NCBI GenBank assembly: GCA_017525915.1
Contig: JAFXSC010000016.1
Location: 48,089 to 112,088 of the forward strand
Reading direction: 5' to 3'
Origin: Ruminococcus sp.
Lineage (GTDB): Bacteria; Bacillota; Clostridia; Oscillospirales; Ruminococcaceae
DNA: 64,000 nt
Positions within the stretch are counted from its first letter, which is position 1, and each line of letters starts with the position of its first letter. The notes under the pieces were generated by a model, which ran no database searches, was not told where the DNA came from, and saw nothing but the letters and a program-made list of their open reading frames with translations. The position numbers and the translations under genes are program-made. Below, in pieces: positions 54,381-63,052 of the stretch.

Positions 54381-54944
54381 ATGACACACAGCGAATACCG
54401 TTTGCTGCTGCGGACAGACAAAGAAAAAGCCCAGCGAAGGATCTTTGACGAATACTACAACTACGTCTACACGATAGTTTACAGCCGGCTGCGAAGCTGT
54501 GCCGCACGGGAAGACATTGACGAATGTGTGAGCGATGTGTTTGCTGACGTGTTTTCCTCATACGACCCGGACAAGCTCATAACCGGCGATATCAAGGGCT
54601 TTATCGGCATGATAGCCGGCAGGGACGCCACTGACTTTTACCGGCGCATCTGCAAGGCTCCCGTTACCCTGCCTATCGACGAGGAAGGGGCTGCGGAAAT
54701 ACCCTCCGGCGAAGATGTGATACAGGACTCCGAGCAAAAAGAGCTCCGCGCGATGCTTCTCGGAATTGTTGAAAGTCTCGGCGAACCGGATTCCACGATA
54801 ATCATACAAAAATATTTCTACAAGCGCACCTCAAAGGAAATAGCGGAAACTGTTCCCCTCTCCCCTGTCATGATAAGGGTAAGGAGCAGCCGTGCGCTCA
54901 AAAAGCTGCGGAAAATGCTGTCCGATAAGGACATCACGATATGA
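54381..54944 (+). CDS. ECF sigma factor 3
   Basis: This 187-residue ECF sigma factor is a close paralogue of sigma 1 (FDEYYNYVYTIVYSRLRSC and ECVSDVFADVF versus EECVSDVFADIF). Region 4 contains LGEPDSTIIIQKYFYKRTSK and a helix-turn-helix ending SRALKKLRKML. The ATG at 54381 has the strong site GGAAGGAGGGG; an upstream in-frame Met lacks one. Its SBP partner follows 12 bases later. Confidence 0.88.
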   Translation: MTHSEYRLLLRTDKEKAQRRIFDEYYNYVYTIVYSRLRSCAAREDIDECVSDVFADVFSSYDPDKLITGDIKGFIGMIAGRDATDFYRRICKAPVTLPIDEEGAAEIPSGEDVIQDSEQKELRAMLLGIVESLGEPDSTIIIQKYFYKRTSKEIAETVPLSPVMIRVRSSRALKKLRKMLSDKDITI

Positions 54945-54956
54945 ACGGAGGTCATT

Positions 54957-56588
54957 ATGAAAAAACATAACGGATTTGACTTGTTTGAAAATGCAGACAA
55001 GGATACAATTGAAAAGCTCTCCGCGCATCTCGGTGAGACCGGCGGCAGTGAGCGCGAGAAGATATACCGCATGGCTGTGAAGAAGTCAGCAGTCCGTCAG
55101 GGACAGTTCTGCGGCATCGAGCCGGCTTACGAGAACGAGGAGGTCTATGAACTGAAAGGAGTTGACTTCAATATGAAAAAGAACAGGCTAAAGCCATTCA
55201 TGGCGGCAGCAGCCTGCCTGCTCATAGCGGGCGCGGTGCTGTGCGGGACCGCCCTTATCAGGCACAGCGGAAAGAAAAATGACTCTGAGTATTATTCAAA
55301 CATTGCCGCTACGGACGAAAACGGAAAGACTATACTCAAAGTCGCTTATGTTGCATTGGGCACTGACACAGATTTCAGCGGATTCAGGAGTATAATCAGC
55401 GATTTCAACGCAAGCAGCGATTCCTATAAGGCAGAGCTTGTTCCTTACAGCAACGAGGAGGGACACAGTGCCATTAACAAGCTGAATGAGGACCTTGCTG
55501 ACGGGATAGTGCCCGATATCATCTGGGCTGAGCCATGCAAGCTCAGAACACTCTACGACCACGGCTATCTTGAAGACCTCAATAATATGATAGACAATTA
55601 CAACGGCATCAAGCGCAATGAAATAGTCCCGTCGCTTCTGAATGTAATTACCATTAACGGTCATATTCCGTGCATACCGGACAGTATTCACGCACAGACC
55701 TACTGTATGGAGACCTCTCTGCTCGGTGAGGGCATCACAAACTGGAACTTTGAGCAAGCAGTAAAGCTGTACAACAGTCTCAGTGAGGACGACAAAAAGC
55801 ATTTCTTAGAACTTAATGCCTACAACGACAGTGAATTAAACATCTTCTGGAGTTCAAGAAGAGAAACGCTTGCAGATTATTTCATAACCGGCGGTATCAT
55901 AAGCAGCATGGACTATGAGAATTACGAATTCAAGCCCGAGAACGGTCTGCGGCAGGCTCTCGAATTCATATACTCACTTCCTGACGACTCAAACGAATAC
56001 GATGAACCGGATCTCACATTCCGCCGCCCTGTCCTCACAAACGCATATGTTTCCGTATGTTCAAGCTATTCCACGCACGCAATAGGATATCACGGCGGAA
56101 ATGATATCTCCCTTGTCGGCTATCCGACTGAAAACGGTACCGGAGTTCTTGGCAGCAGCTACCTCGGTATCGGCATTATGAAGAACTGCCCTTCAAAGCA
56201 GGGCGCATGGGACTTCATCAACTACACCGCGATAACAGGTGACGACCAATACAGGACGCCTACAAGCAACCTTCCGCTGCGTGCAAGCCTCTACCAAAAA
56301 GACTATGAAGCTGATAAGATGTCAAAGAGCTCGATAAACTGCGGTATGACAAAAGACGGCGGACTCACCTTTGACCAGAATGAGATCGCTTTCTATATCA
56401 CCGAGTCACAGAAGCAGCAGCTGAAGGACTATATCGATTCCCTCGATTTCACCATTTATCAGGACGAGGAGATAGAAAATATTATCCGCGAGGAATGCGC
56501 CTATGTCGTGCGCGGCGAACGCACCCCCGACCAGTGCATATCCATACTCACCGACCGAATAGGGACTTATATTGACGAAAACAGATAA
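54957..56588 (+). CDS. Membrane SBP-domain protein, candidate anti-sigma factor 3
   Basis: This 543-residue paralogue has a cytoplasmic N-terminus (1-78: FDLFENADKDTIEKLSAHLG and KIYRMAVKKSAVRQG), a membrane helix (about 80-101), and an SBP-like domain: LKVAYVALGTDTDFSGFRSI, then NEDLADGIVPDIIWAE and the NCPSKQGAWDFINYTA region. The C-terminal helix is more divergent (QCISILTDRIGTYIDEN). No transporter gene follows, so it cannot be a dedicated transport component here, which favours a sensing role. It uses the same sigma/SBP order as the other two but on the opposite strand. Confidence 0.8.
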   Translation: MKKHNGFDLFENADKDTIEKLSAHLGETGGSEREKIYRMAVKKSAVRQGQFCGIEPAYENEEVYELKGVDFNMKKNRLKPFMAAAACLLIAGAVLCGTALIRHSGKKNDSEYYSNIAATDENGKTILKVAYVALGTDTDFSGFRSIISDFNASSDSYKAELVPYSNEEGHSAINKLNEDLADGIVPDIIWAEPCKLRTLYDHGYLEDLNNMIDNYNGIKRNEIVPSLLNVITINGHIPCIPDSIHAQTYCMETSLLGEGITNWNFEQAVKLYNSLSEDDKKHFLELNAYNDSELNIFWSSRRETLADYFITGGIISSMDYENYEFKPENGLRQALEFIYSLPDDSNEYDEPDLTFRRPVLTNAYVSVCSSYSTHAIGYHGGNDISLVGYPTENGTGVLGSSYLGIGIMKNCPSKQGAWDFINYTAITGDDQYRTPTSNLPLRASLYQKDYEADKMSKSSINCGMTKDGGLTFDQNEIAFYITESQKQQLKDYIDSLDFTIYQDEEIENIIREECAYVVRGERTPDQCISILTDRIGTYIDENR

Positions 56589-56600
56589 ACGTACAGACAC

Positions 56601-56626
56601 AAAAAGGGCGCACAGTGTGCGCCCTT
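56601..56626 (-). terminator. Terminator of the YtrB-like ABC operon
   Basis: 10-bp stem AAGGGCGCAC / GTGCGCCCTT with a 3-base loop. It is followed on the minus strand by five T residues. It may also stop the convergent plus-strand sigma 3 operon less well (no plus T-tract). Confidence 0.8.
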
Positions 56627-56644
56627 GACGTTTATATGTAACTG

Positions 56645-57394
56645 TTATTGCAGGTTGAGGTGGTTCTTTACGATATTGTGGACAATTGCAAACTCAATGC
56701 CTGCGATTATCATGTAGAAGAAGCCGATTCCGAACATTGCTCCGGCAGCAGATGTACCGTCGAACATTTCAACGAGCATGGTGAATACGAAGATATTGGC
56801 TATCCAGAGACCTATTCCGAGCAGTACGCTCTTTGCCTTTGAGCCGCCTATCATTGAGGAAAGCGATGTGAGCATATAGCAGAACAGGAGGAATGCAAGA
56901 TATACAAAGGTCGAGCAGAAGAAGAATGCGAATACTACATCAAAGTGGTCTGTGAACGCCTCTCCGATGCCCTCCTTTATGCCCTTTATCACCTTATTCG
57001 AGCCCTTGATGCCGATAATAAGGATATTGATAGAAAGGCATACCGCAATATAGCTTACGACATAATTCGTAGCTCCGGCAACTATCTTTGCGATGATGTT
57101 GCTGCTCGTTGATACCGGGAGAGTATTGGTGAGGTAACCCTCGGGTCCGAACATACTCTTTTTAAAGCGCCTTGCATTGTTTGTAATGGTCATCAGTCCG
57201 ATGATAAGCATGAAGATATACCATGTAACCGCGAATATTCCGGCAAGTGTATTGAATGCAGAACCGCTGCTTCCGCCGATAGCCATATGTATGAATATCT
57301 TCAGAATAATGGTGACACCGAAGAATAGTGCGTATACCAGCGTAAATGACTTGATGATGTACTTGTATTCGTGCTTTAGTAATTTCAGAAACAT
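56645..57394 (-). CDS. ABC-2-type exporter membrane subunit
   Basis: This 249-residue protein has about six membrane helices (for example TLVYALFFGVTIILKIFIHM) and the pattern FGPEGYLTNTLPVSTSSNII, seen in ABC-2 permeases of YtrB-type systems. Together with the ATPase it forms an exporter or a lipid/peptide-handling complex. It overlaps the ATPase gene by 10 bases. Substrate unknown. Confidence 0.8.
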   Translation of the reverse strand: MFLKLLKHEYKYIIKSFTLVYALFFGVTIILKIFIHMAIGGSSGSAFNTLAGIFAVTWYIFMLIIGLMTITNNARRFKKSMFGPEGYLTNTLPVSTSSNIIAKIVAGATNYVVSYIAVCLSINILIIGIKGSNKVIKGIKEGIGEAFTDHFDVVFAFFFCSTFVYLAFLLFCYMLTSLSSMIGGSKAKSVLLGIGLWIANIFVFTMLVEMFDGTSAAGAMFGIGFFYMIIAGIEFAIVHNIVKNHLNLQ

Positions 57395-58089
57395 CCCTTG
57401 AACACCTCCTTGAAAATGTCAACGACGTTCATGTTCCATGCAGCCTTCAGACCGGGTACATCTCCGCAGAGCGCAACATTGCCGTACTTTATCATTATGA
57501 CTTCATCGAGCACCTGTTCGATATCTGTGATGAGGTGGGTGGAGATGATAACTGAGGATTCGGGACTGTGTGCCTTGATTATCGTATCAAGGATATAGTC
57601 TCTTGCGACCGGGTCAACGCCTGCGATAGGCTCATCAAGAAGGTAGAGCCTTGCGTAGCGGCTCATTACGAGAATGAGCTGTACCTTTTCCTTTGTACCC
57701 TTTGAAAGAGTCTTCATCGGAGCGTTGGGGTCTATTCTGAGGTTCTGGAGCATCATTTCTGCGAGGGGACGGCGGAAGTCCGCATAGAAATCGCAGAAGT
57801 AGTCGAGCATTTCTCTTACCCTCATCCACTCAGGTACATAAGTACGGTCAGGAAGATAGGAAACTACCGACTTGGACATAGGACCTACGGGATAGCCGCA
57901 GATTGATATGTTTCCGGCATTGGGTGTGAGCAGTCCGCAGAGAAGCTTGATAAGTGTAGTCTTACCGCTTCCGTTTGGACCGAGGAGACCTATGACCTTG
58001 CCGCCCGGGATAGTGAGGTTAACATTATTGAGAGCGACCTGTGAGCCATAGACCTTTGTGACATTAGAGATGTAAGCAAGGTCTGCCAT
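57385..58089 (-). CDS. ABC transporter ATPase, YtrB-like
   Basis: This 234-residue ATPase has Walker A (GLLGPNGSGKTTLIKLLCGL), a signature variant (MKTLSKGTKEKVQLILVMSR), Walker B (YLLDEPIAGVDPVARDYILD) and the H-loop (IISTHLI). The LSKGTKEK signature is typical of YtrB/EcsA-like exporters. Own sigma-A promoter. It drives the ABC-2 permease encoded directly after it. No GntR regulator is present, unlike in ytr operons. Confidence 0.88.
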   Translation of the reverse strand: MADLAYISNVTKVYGSQVALNNVNLTIPGGKVIGLLGPNGSGKTTLIKLLCGLLTPNAGNISICGYPVGPMSKSVVSYLPDRTYVPEWMRVREMLDYFCDFYADFRRPLAEMMLQNLRIDPNAPMKTLSKGTKEKVQLILVMSRYARLYLLDEPIAGVDPVARDYILDTIIKAHSPESSVIISTHLITDIEQVLDEVIMIKYGNVALCGDVPGLKAAWNMNVVDIFKEVFKGCF

Positions 58090-58166
58090 GATTTTTTCCG
58101 AGTCTGAAAGACTCCATCCTTTCGTGAATTTGTACTCTTAGCGGTACACGCTTTTTTACACTACAC

Positions 58167-58195
58167 ATGATAGCACAAATGTATATTTTTGTCAA
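58167..58195 (-). promoter_or_regulatory. Sigma-A promoter of the YtrB-like operon
   Basis: Minus strand TTGACA, 17 bp, TATCAT with an upstream TGTGC. It lies 78 bases before the ATPase start codon. Confidence 0.75.
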
Positions 58196-58278
58196 TAGCT
58201 CACGAAAGAAAAGCCCCCGTTCTTCCGTAAAGGAAAGCTTTCTTTTTTAAAAAATATCCGCAAACACAAAAAAAGGTC

Positions 58279-58307
58279 TTTACAAGTGCAAAAAAATGTG
58301 ATATAAT
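58279..58307 (+). promoter_or_regulatory. Sigma-A promoter of the VanY-like gene
   Basis: TTTACA, 17 bp, TATAAT, 82 bases before the ATG. The 299-base divergent gap holds only this and the minus-strand promoter. Confidence 0.8.
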
Positions 58308-58388
58308 AATAAAATAGTGTGAATAATCACTAATAATCGCTCCACACAGATATTATATACGGAGCTTTACAAGGAGAGATCTTATTAT

Positions 58389-59438
58389 ATGAGTAACGGC
58401 AGCCAGCGCAGCAGCAGAAGGCAGAAGCCCGCTAAAAAATACAGACTCAGAGTTGACAGGGTCGTAGCAGCAGCCCTCGTCCTCATCGTACTTATCGTTA
58501 TATTCACCTCTTGTGCTAAAAGCTGCTCAAAGGGCAGCAAGAGCTCGTCAGATGACGGCGATGCCTCTACATCAGAACCGACTACACAGTCCTCTATCGT
58601 GGACAACCTCGATACGAGCGGTCAGAGCGACACGCTCCTGACCTCACAGCTCGATACGCTCAGACCTGACGCTTCACAGTTCGTCAATGAGCCCCACCCT
58701 TCCACCGACATCTACCGCGGAAACCTCGTCCTCATAAATTCAGCGCACGAGTATACTTTCCCCTCGGATGACACCGACCCTGCCGAAGTCTGGAACAACA
58801 GAAGCAACGAGTTCTACAACGTCAGCGACTATGTTATAAAGCTCGACAAAGAGACGCTCGCAAGCCTTGACGCATGGATGGCAGGCTTCTACGCTGACAA
58901 AAAGAGCACCGAGATCACGATAATCGGCGGCTACCGCACAAAGAACGAGCAGGAGATCAAGTACAACGGAGGCTACACTCGCTTCAAGGGCGGCTTCTCG
59001 GATTATCACAGCGCAAGGACCTTCGATATGGGGATTTTCCCCAAGGACGGTTCAAGCTCCGGATATTATACATCAACAGGTATCTATTCATGGCTCGATG
59101 AGAACGCCGCCGAGTACGGCTTCATCGTAAGATTCCCCGAAGGCAAGGAGGAGCTCACCGGCGAGCCTGCAAGGACTTACACCTACCGCTACGTCGGCAA
59201 GCCCCACGCTACATATATCAAGCAGAACGGTCTCTGCCTCGAGGAGTATATCGAAAAGATAAAGTCATATAATAGTACCGCACCGCTCGAGATCACTGTC
59301 GGTCAGAAGCTCTATCAGGTATACTATGTACCGGCTGCTGCATCAGGCAATACGGACGTTCCTGTTCCTCAGGACAAGACCCACAGCGTTTCCGGCAACA
59401 ACTGCGACGGCTTCATCGTTACTGTCGCTCTCAACTGA
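58389..59438 (+). CDS. VanY-like D-Ala-D-Ala carboxypeptidase (M15B)
   Basis: This 349-residue protein has a basic N-terminus, one membrane helix (about 26-41, VAAALVLIVLIVIFTSC) and a Ser/Thr-rich linker. A peptidase M15B-type domain follows (about 155-305), with SDYHSARTFDMGIF in place of the usual SxHxxGxAxD zinc motif, a YGFIVRFPEGKEELTG segment, and YRYVGKPHATYIKQNGLCLE near the C-terminus, typical of Firmicutes VanY-like proteins. It would trim D-Ala from peptidoglycan stems. The zinc motif has some changed positions, so activity is likely but not certain. Confidence 0.82.
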   Translation: MSNGSQRSSRRQKPAKKYRLRVDRVVAAALVLIVLIVIFTSCAKSCSKGSKSSSDDGDASTSEPTTQSSIVDNLDTSGQSDTLLTSQLDTLRPDASQFVNEPHPSTDIYRGNLVLINSAHEYTFPSDDTDPAEVWNNRSNEFYNVSDYVIKLDKETLASLDAWMAGFYADKKSTEITIIGGYRTKNEQEIKYNGGYTRFKGGFSDYHSARTFDMGIFPKDGSSSGYYTSTGIYSWLDENAAEYGFIVRFPEGKEELTGEPARTYTYRYVGKPHATYIKQNGLCLEEYIEKIKSYNSTAPLEITVGQKLYQVYYVPAAASGNTDVPVPQDKTHSVSGNNCDGFIVTVALN

Positions 59439-59445
59439 TAACTAC

Positions 59446-59463
59446 GTCCCCCGCAAGGGGGAC
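59446..59463 (+). terminator. Hairpin after the VanY-like gene
   Basis: 7-bp stem GTCCCCC / GGGGGAC with a GCAA loop, 8 bases after the stop. No strong T-tract, so termination may be partial. Confidence 0.5.
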
Positions 59464-59509
59464 TATTCAGCTTTTAGACCACCAATACGCAATACGGAAG
59501 GAGATATCA

Positions 59510-61144
59510 TTGAAGAAGCTACCCATTGCGTTCTGTGCAGCACTGTGCACATTATCTGCCGTTTCCTGCGGCAACAAGGACCGCGGCGACGGTACCGGCC
59601 ATATGTATGACGCGGTACTCTGCGGCAATCCTGCAAGTCTTGATCCGCAGTTTGCGAGCGATCCGGCTTCTGCAACAGTTATCAGAAATATGTACAGCGG
59701 ACTGATGAGAGCCGATGAGAACGGCAATATCACCTGCTGCAACGCTGCAAGCTATACCGTTTCACCGGACGGTCTGACCTATACATTCAACCTGCGCCGT
59801 GACAATTACTGGTTCCTTGACGCAGATCACGACGATATCATGGACGAAGGAGAGTATTTTCCCGTAAAGGCTGCGGACTACGTTTTCGCCTTCCAGAGGC
59901 TCCTCGACCCGAAAATGCAGTCGCCGTACTCTGCCTATTATTCGTGCATAAAGAACGGCGAGAAGATAATTTCCGGAGTTTTCACCCCGGATTATGCAGG
60001 TGTCAGAGCTGTTGACGACTACACTCTCGAAATAGTTCTCGACTACCCCTCGGCGGCATTTCTGTCAATGCTTGCCGCATCGCCTGCTTCGCCCTGCAAC
60101 CGCGAATTCTTTGAATCAACCAAAGGCACTTACGGTCTGAACGACGGAGCGGTCATGTCCAACGGTTCTTTCTATATGCGCCAGTGGTTCTACGATCCTT
60201 ACGGTCATCACAATATACTCTATATGCGCCGTCTCGACAAAAATACCAGCCTCGAAAACACGGTCATACCGTCATTCCTGAGCTTTTCTATCGAGAAGGA
60301 CGAGGACGGTGTCTGGGAGACATTCAAGGACGGCGGGGCTGAGTGCCTTACCACCCTCTACACCGGTCACACCTCCAAGAAATACTCCGTGACGGGAAAG
60401 TCTTCCGTTACGCTCGGACTTATTTTCAACACCAAGCAGGGATATTTCAAGAACGAGTCGCTCCGCAAGGCTCTCGCTCTCTGCATCGACAGGGAAAAAC
60501 TTGCCGACAGCCTCAGCAGCGATGTCGAAGCCGCTTACGGAATAGTTCCGCCGGCTGCCATGCTCTCCGGAAGAAGCTACCGCGAGCTCTCATCTGACAA
60601 GGGCTTCAACCGTCTCGACACCGCCGCTGCACAGGAACTCATGAAAAAGGCAAAGGACGAGCTCAAGATCGGCTCGTTCGAGAGCACTAAGATAATGGTC
60701 TGCGCCAACACGGTCGATTCTGCCTATCTTCACCTAATCTCGCAGCAGTGGCAGGACACCCTCGGCATATACATCGGCATCGAGGACGTTACTGAGGACG
60801 AGTTTTACAGCAGGATCAGGAAGGGAGACTATTCCCTTGCGCTCTATCCCCTGCGCGGCAATATCAACAGTCCGCTCGGCGTGATATCACAGTTTGATAC
60901 CAACAGCGACCTTGCGGCTGCTTCCGGCGGAAACAAGCTCCTGCCCGGTCTCATGCGCTGCACTACTGTTGCTGATACGGTCGAAGCTGTTACAGCCGCG
61001 GAGCGCGGAATTATTGACGGTTTCGGCTTCGTACCGGTCTTCTACAAGAATTCTTACCTCGTTGCCGACAAGGACAATGAGGATATCATCTACGACCCAT
61101 TCTCAGGAGCGGTCGATTACAGGCTTGCCAAAAATTACAGCTAA
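59510..61144 (+). CDS. Oligopeptide-binding (OppA-like) lipoprotein
   Basis: This 544-residue protein has a lipoprotein signal (LSAVSC, lipidation at about Cys20) and a family 5 solute-binding fold: PASLDPQFASDPASATVIRN, then LTYTFNLRRDNYWF and YVFAFQRLLDP. The C-terminal part contains ESLRKALALCIDREKLADSL. It should bind peptides outside the membrane for an ABC importer whose other genes are not here. Start is a TTG with GGAAGGAGAT. A glgB gene follows 12 bases later, an unusual neighbour. Confidence 0.88.
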   Translation: MKKLPIAFCAALCTLSAVSCGNKDRGDGTGHMYDAVLCGNPASLDPQFASDPASATVIRNMYSGLMRADENGNITCCNAASYTVSPDGLTYTFNLRRDNYWFLDADHDDIMDEGEYFPVKAADYVFAFQRLLDPKMQSPYSAYYSCIKNGEKIISGVFTPDYAGVRAVDDYTLEIVLDYPSAAFLSMLAASPASPCNREFFESTKGTYGLNDGAVMSNGSFYMRQWFYDPYGHHNILYMRRLDKNTSLENTVIPSFLSFSIEKDEDGVWETFKDGGAECLTTLYTGHTSKKYSVTGKSSVTLGLIFNTKQGYFKNESLRKALALCIDREKLADSLSSDVEAAYGIVPPAAMLSGRSYRELSSDKGFNRLDTAAAQELMKKAKDELKIGSFESTKIMVCANTVDSAYLHLISQQWQDTLGIYIGIEDVTEDEFYSRIRKGDYSLALYPLRGNINSPLGVISQFDTNSDLAAASGGNKLLPGLMRCTTVADTVEAVTAAERGIIDGFGFVPVFYKNSYLVADKDNEDIIYDPFSGAVDYRLAKNYS

Positions 61145-61156
61145 GGAGGAGACAGC

Positions 61157-62962
61157 TTGGACATAAACAGTTTTTACAGAGGCGATGCCTTTGACGCCTA
61201 TGAATACTTCGGCGCTCACATCACCAAGGACGGCACTGTTTTCCGCACCTATGCCCCTAACGCCTCAAAGGTCTCGGTAGTCGGAGATTTCACCGACTGG
61301 GAAGACCTTCCCATGGAAAGAATTGAGGACGGAAGGTTCTTCGAGCTGACTGTTCCCGAGGCTGCGGAGGGTCTGCGCTACAAGTACCGCATCTACGACA
61401 AAAGCGGCAATTTCATCGACCACTGCGACCCATACGGCTTCGGCATGGAGCTTCGTCCCGGCACCTGCTCCGTTATCCGCAGTCTGAACGGCTACGAATT
61501 CACCGATGAAAAATGGCTCGAAAGCCGTACTGACTGCCGCGACAAGCCTATGAACATATACGAGGTGCATCTCGGTTCGTGGCGCAAAAAAGACGACGAA
61601 GACCCCGAGGGCTGGTACAGCTATTCCGAGATCGCCGATGAGCTGATCGACTATGTAAGCGAGTTCGGCTACAACTTCATCGAGCTCATGCCCCTTTCCG
61701 AACACCCCTGCGATGAGTCGTGGGGCTACCAGATAACCGGCTTCTTCTCGCCTACCGCACGCTACGGCACTCCCGCTGAGCTCATGGAGCTCATTGACAA
61801 GTGCCATAAAAAGGGCATCGGCGTTATAGTTGACTTCGTGCCGGTACACTTTGCCGTTGACCATTACGCACTTACCGAATATGACGGCACAAAGCTCTAT
61901 GAGCACCCCACTGACGATATCGGCTACAATGAATGGGGCAGCCGCAATTTCATACATTCCAAGGGCGAAGTGCAGACCTTCATTCAGTCCGCCGCCGACT
62001 ACTGGCTCAGTGTCTACCACTTTGACGGTCTGCGTATGGACGCCGTAAGGAATATGATATACTGGAACGGTCAGGAGAGCCGCGGCGAGAACCTCAAAGC
62101 GATAAGCTTTCTTAAATCCATGAACAGCGGTCTCAAAGCGCGTCACCCTTCCGCGATAATCGCCGCTGAGGACTCATCCTCCTACCCGAAAGTCGCCGCA
62201 CCGGTATTCGACGGCGGTCTCGGCTTCGACTACAAGTGGGACCTCGGCTGGATGCACGATACCCTTGAATACTTCCAGAGCGCTCCGATGTACAGAACGC
62301 GTGATTACCACAAGCTGACCTTCTCGATGCTCTATTTCTACAACGAGCGGTTCATACTCCCCCTCTCTCACGATGAGGTCGTCCACGGAAAGGCTACTAT
62401 CGTCCAGAAGATGAACGGTCAGTACCCTGAGAAATTCCCGCAGGCAAGAGCTATGTTCATGTACATGATCGCTCACCCCGGAAAGAAGCTCACCTTTATG
62501 GGCAACGAGTTCGCACAGCTCCGCGAGTGGGACGAAAAGCGTCAGCAGGACTGGGATATGCTGAAATACCCCATGCACGATTCCTTCCGGGAGTATATCA
62601 AGGCGCTGAACGCGATATACCTTAAATACTCCGCCCTGCACTATGACTACGCCCCGACCAATTTCATGTGGGAGGACTGCAATTCCGCTATACGCTGTAC
62701 TTATACGATACGCAGAAAGAGTGCCGACAGCGATATCGTTGCCGTTCTCAACTTCTCCGACTGGTATCAGGCGGACTATTCCGTCACCGTCGGCGAGGGC
62801 TATGACGTTGAACTCCTCCTCGATTCCGACGACCAGCTTTACAGCGGCAATACTCCCCACGGCACCACCGATTTCGAGTACCGTGACGGAAAACTGCTTA
62901 TGAATATACCGCCCTTCAGCGGTAGAATGTTCCTGCTTACCAAACAAATAAGCCGCACTTAA
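61157..62962 (+). CDS. glgB: 1,4-alpha-glucan branching enzyme
   Basis: This 601-residue GH13 enzyme has an N-terminal CBM48-like domain (about 15-110), then the catalytic barrel with LGSWRKKDDEDPEGWYSYSE, ELMPLSEHPCDESWGYQITG and HFDGLRMDAVRNMIYW (nucleophile Asp), IIAAEDSS (acid Glu) and LPLSHDEVVHGK. The C-terminal beta-sandwich ends at GRMFLLTK. It makes alpha-1,6 branches in glycogen. It is slightly shorter than E. coli GlgB at the N-terminus. Start TTG with an AAGGAGG site. Confidence 0.93.
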   Translation: MDINSFYRGDAFDAYEYFGAHITKDGTVFRTYAPNASKVSVVGDFTDWEDLPMERIEDGRFFELTVPEAAEGLRYKYRIYDKSGNFIDHCDPYGFGMELRPGTCSVIRSLNGYEFTDEKWLESRTDCRDKPMNIYEVHLGSWRKKDDEDPEGWYSYSEIADELIDYVSEFGYNFIELMPLSEHPCDESWGYQITGFFSPTARYGTPAELMELIDKCHKKGIGVIVDFVPVHFAVDHYALTEYDGTKLYEHPTDDIGYNEWGSRNFIHSKGEVQTFIQSAADYWLSVYHFDGLRMDAVRNMIYWNGQESRGENLKAISFLKSMNSGLKARHPSAIIAAEDSSSYPKVAAPVFDGGLGFDYKWDLGWMHDTLEYFQSAPMYRTRDYHKLTFSMLYFYNERFILPLSHDEVVHGKATIVQKMNGQYPEKFPQARAMFMYMIAHPGKKLTFMGNEFAQLREWDEKRQQDWDMLKYPMHDSFREYIKALNAIYLKYSALHYDYAPTNFMWEDCNSAIRCTYTIRRKSADSDIVAVLNFSDWYQADYSVTVGEGYDVELLLDSDDQLYSGNTPHGTTDFEYRDGKLLMNIPPFSGRMFLLTKQISRT

Positions 62963-62981
62963 AGTGCGGCTTTACTTTTTG
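62950..62981 (+). terminator. Terminator after glgB, also usable by gdhA
   Basis: Stem AAGCCGCACTT / AAGTGCGGCTT with a one-base centre (in practice a 4-base loop). It is followed by TTACTTTTT. A second GC-rich stem (CCCCCTCCGC / GCGGAGGGGG, 62993-63022) lies between it and gdhA and is nearer the gdhA stop. Confidence 0.75.
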
Positions 62982-63052
62982 CGGATACACCCCCCTCCGC
63001 CGTTCGTCACAGCGGAGGGGGTATTATTATTCAGCTTAGCTTGTTCGTTTTA

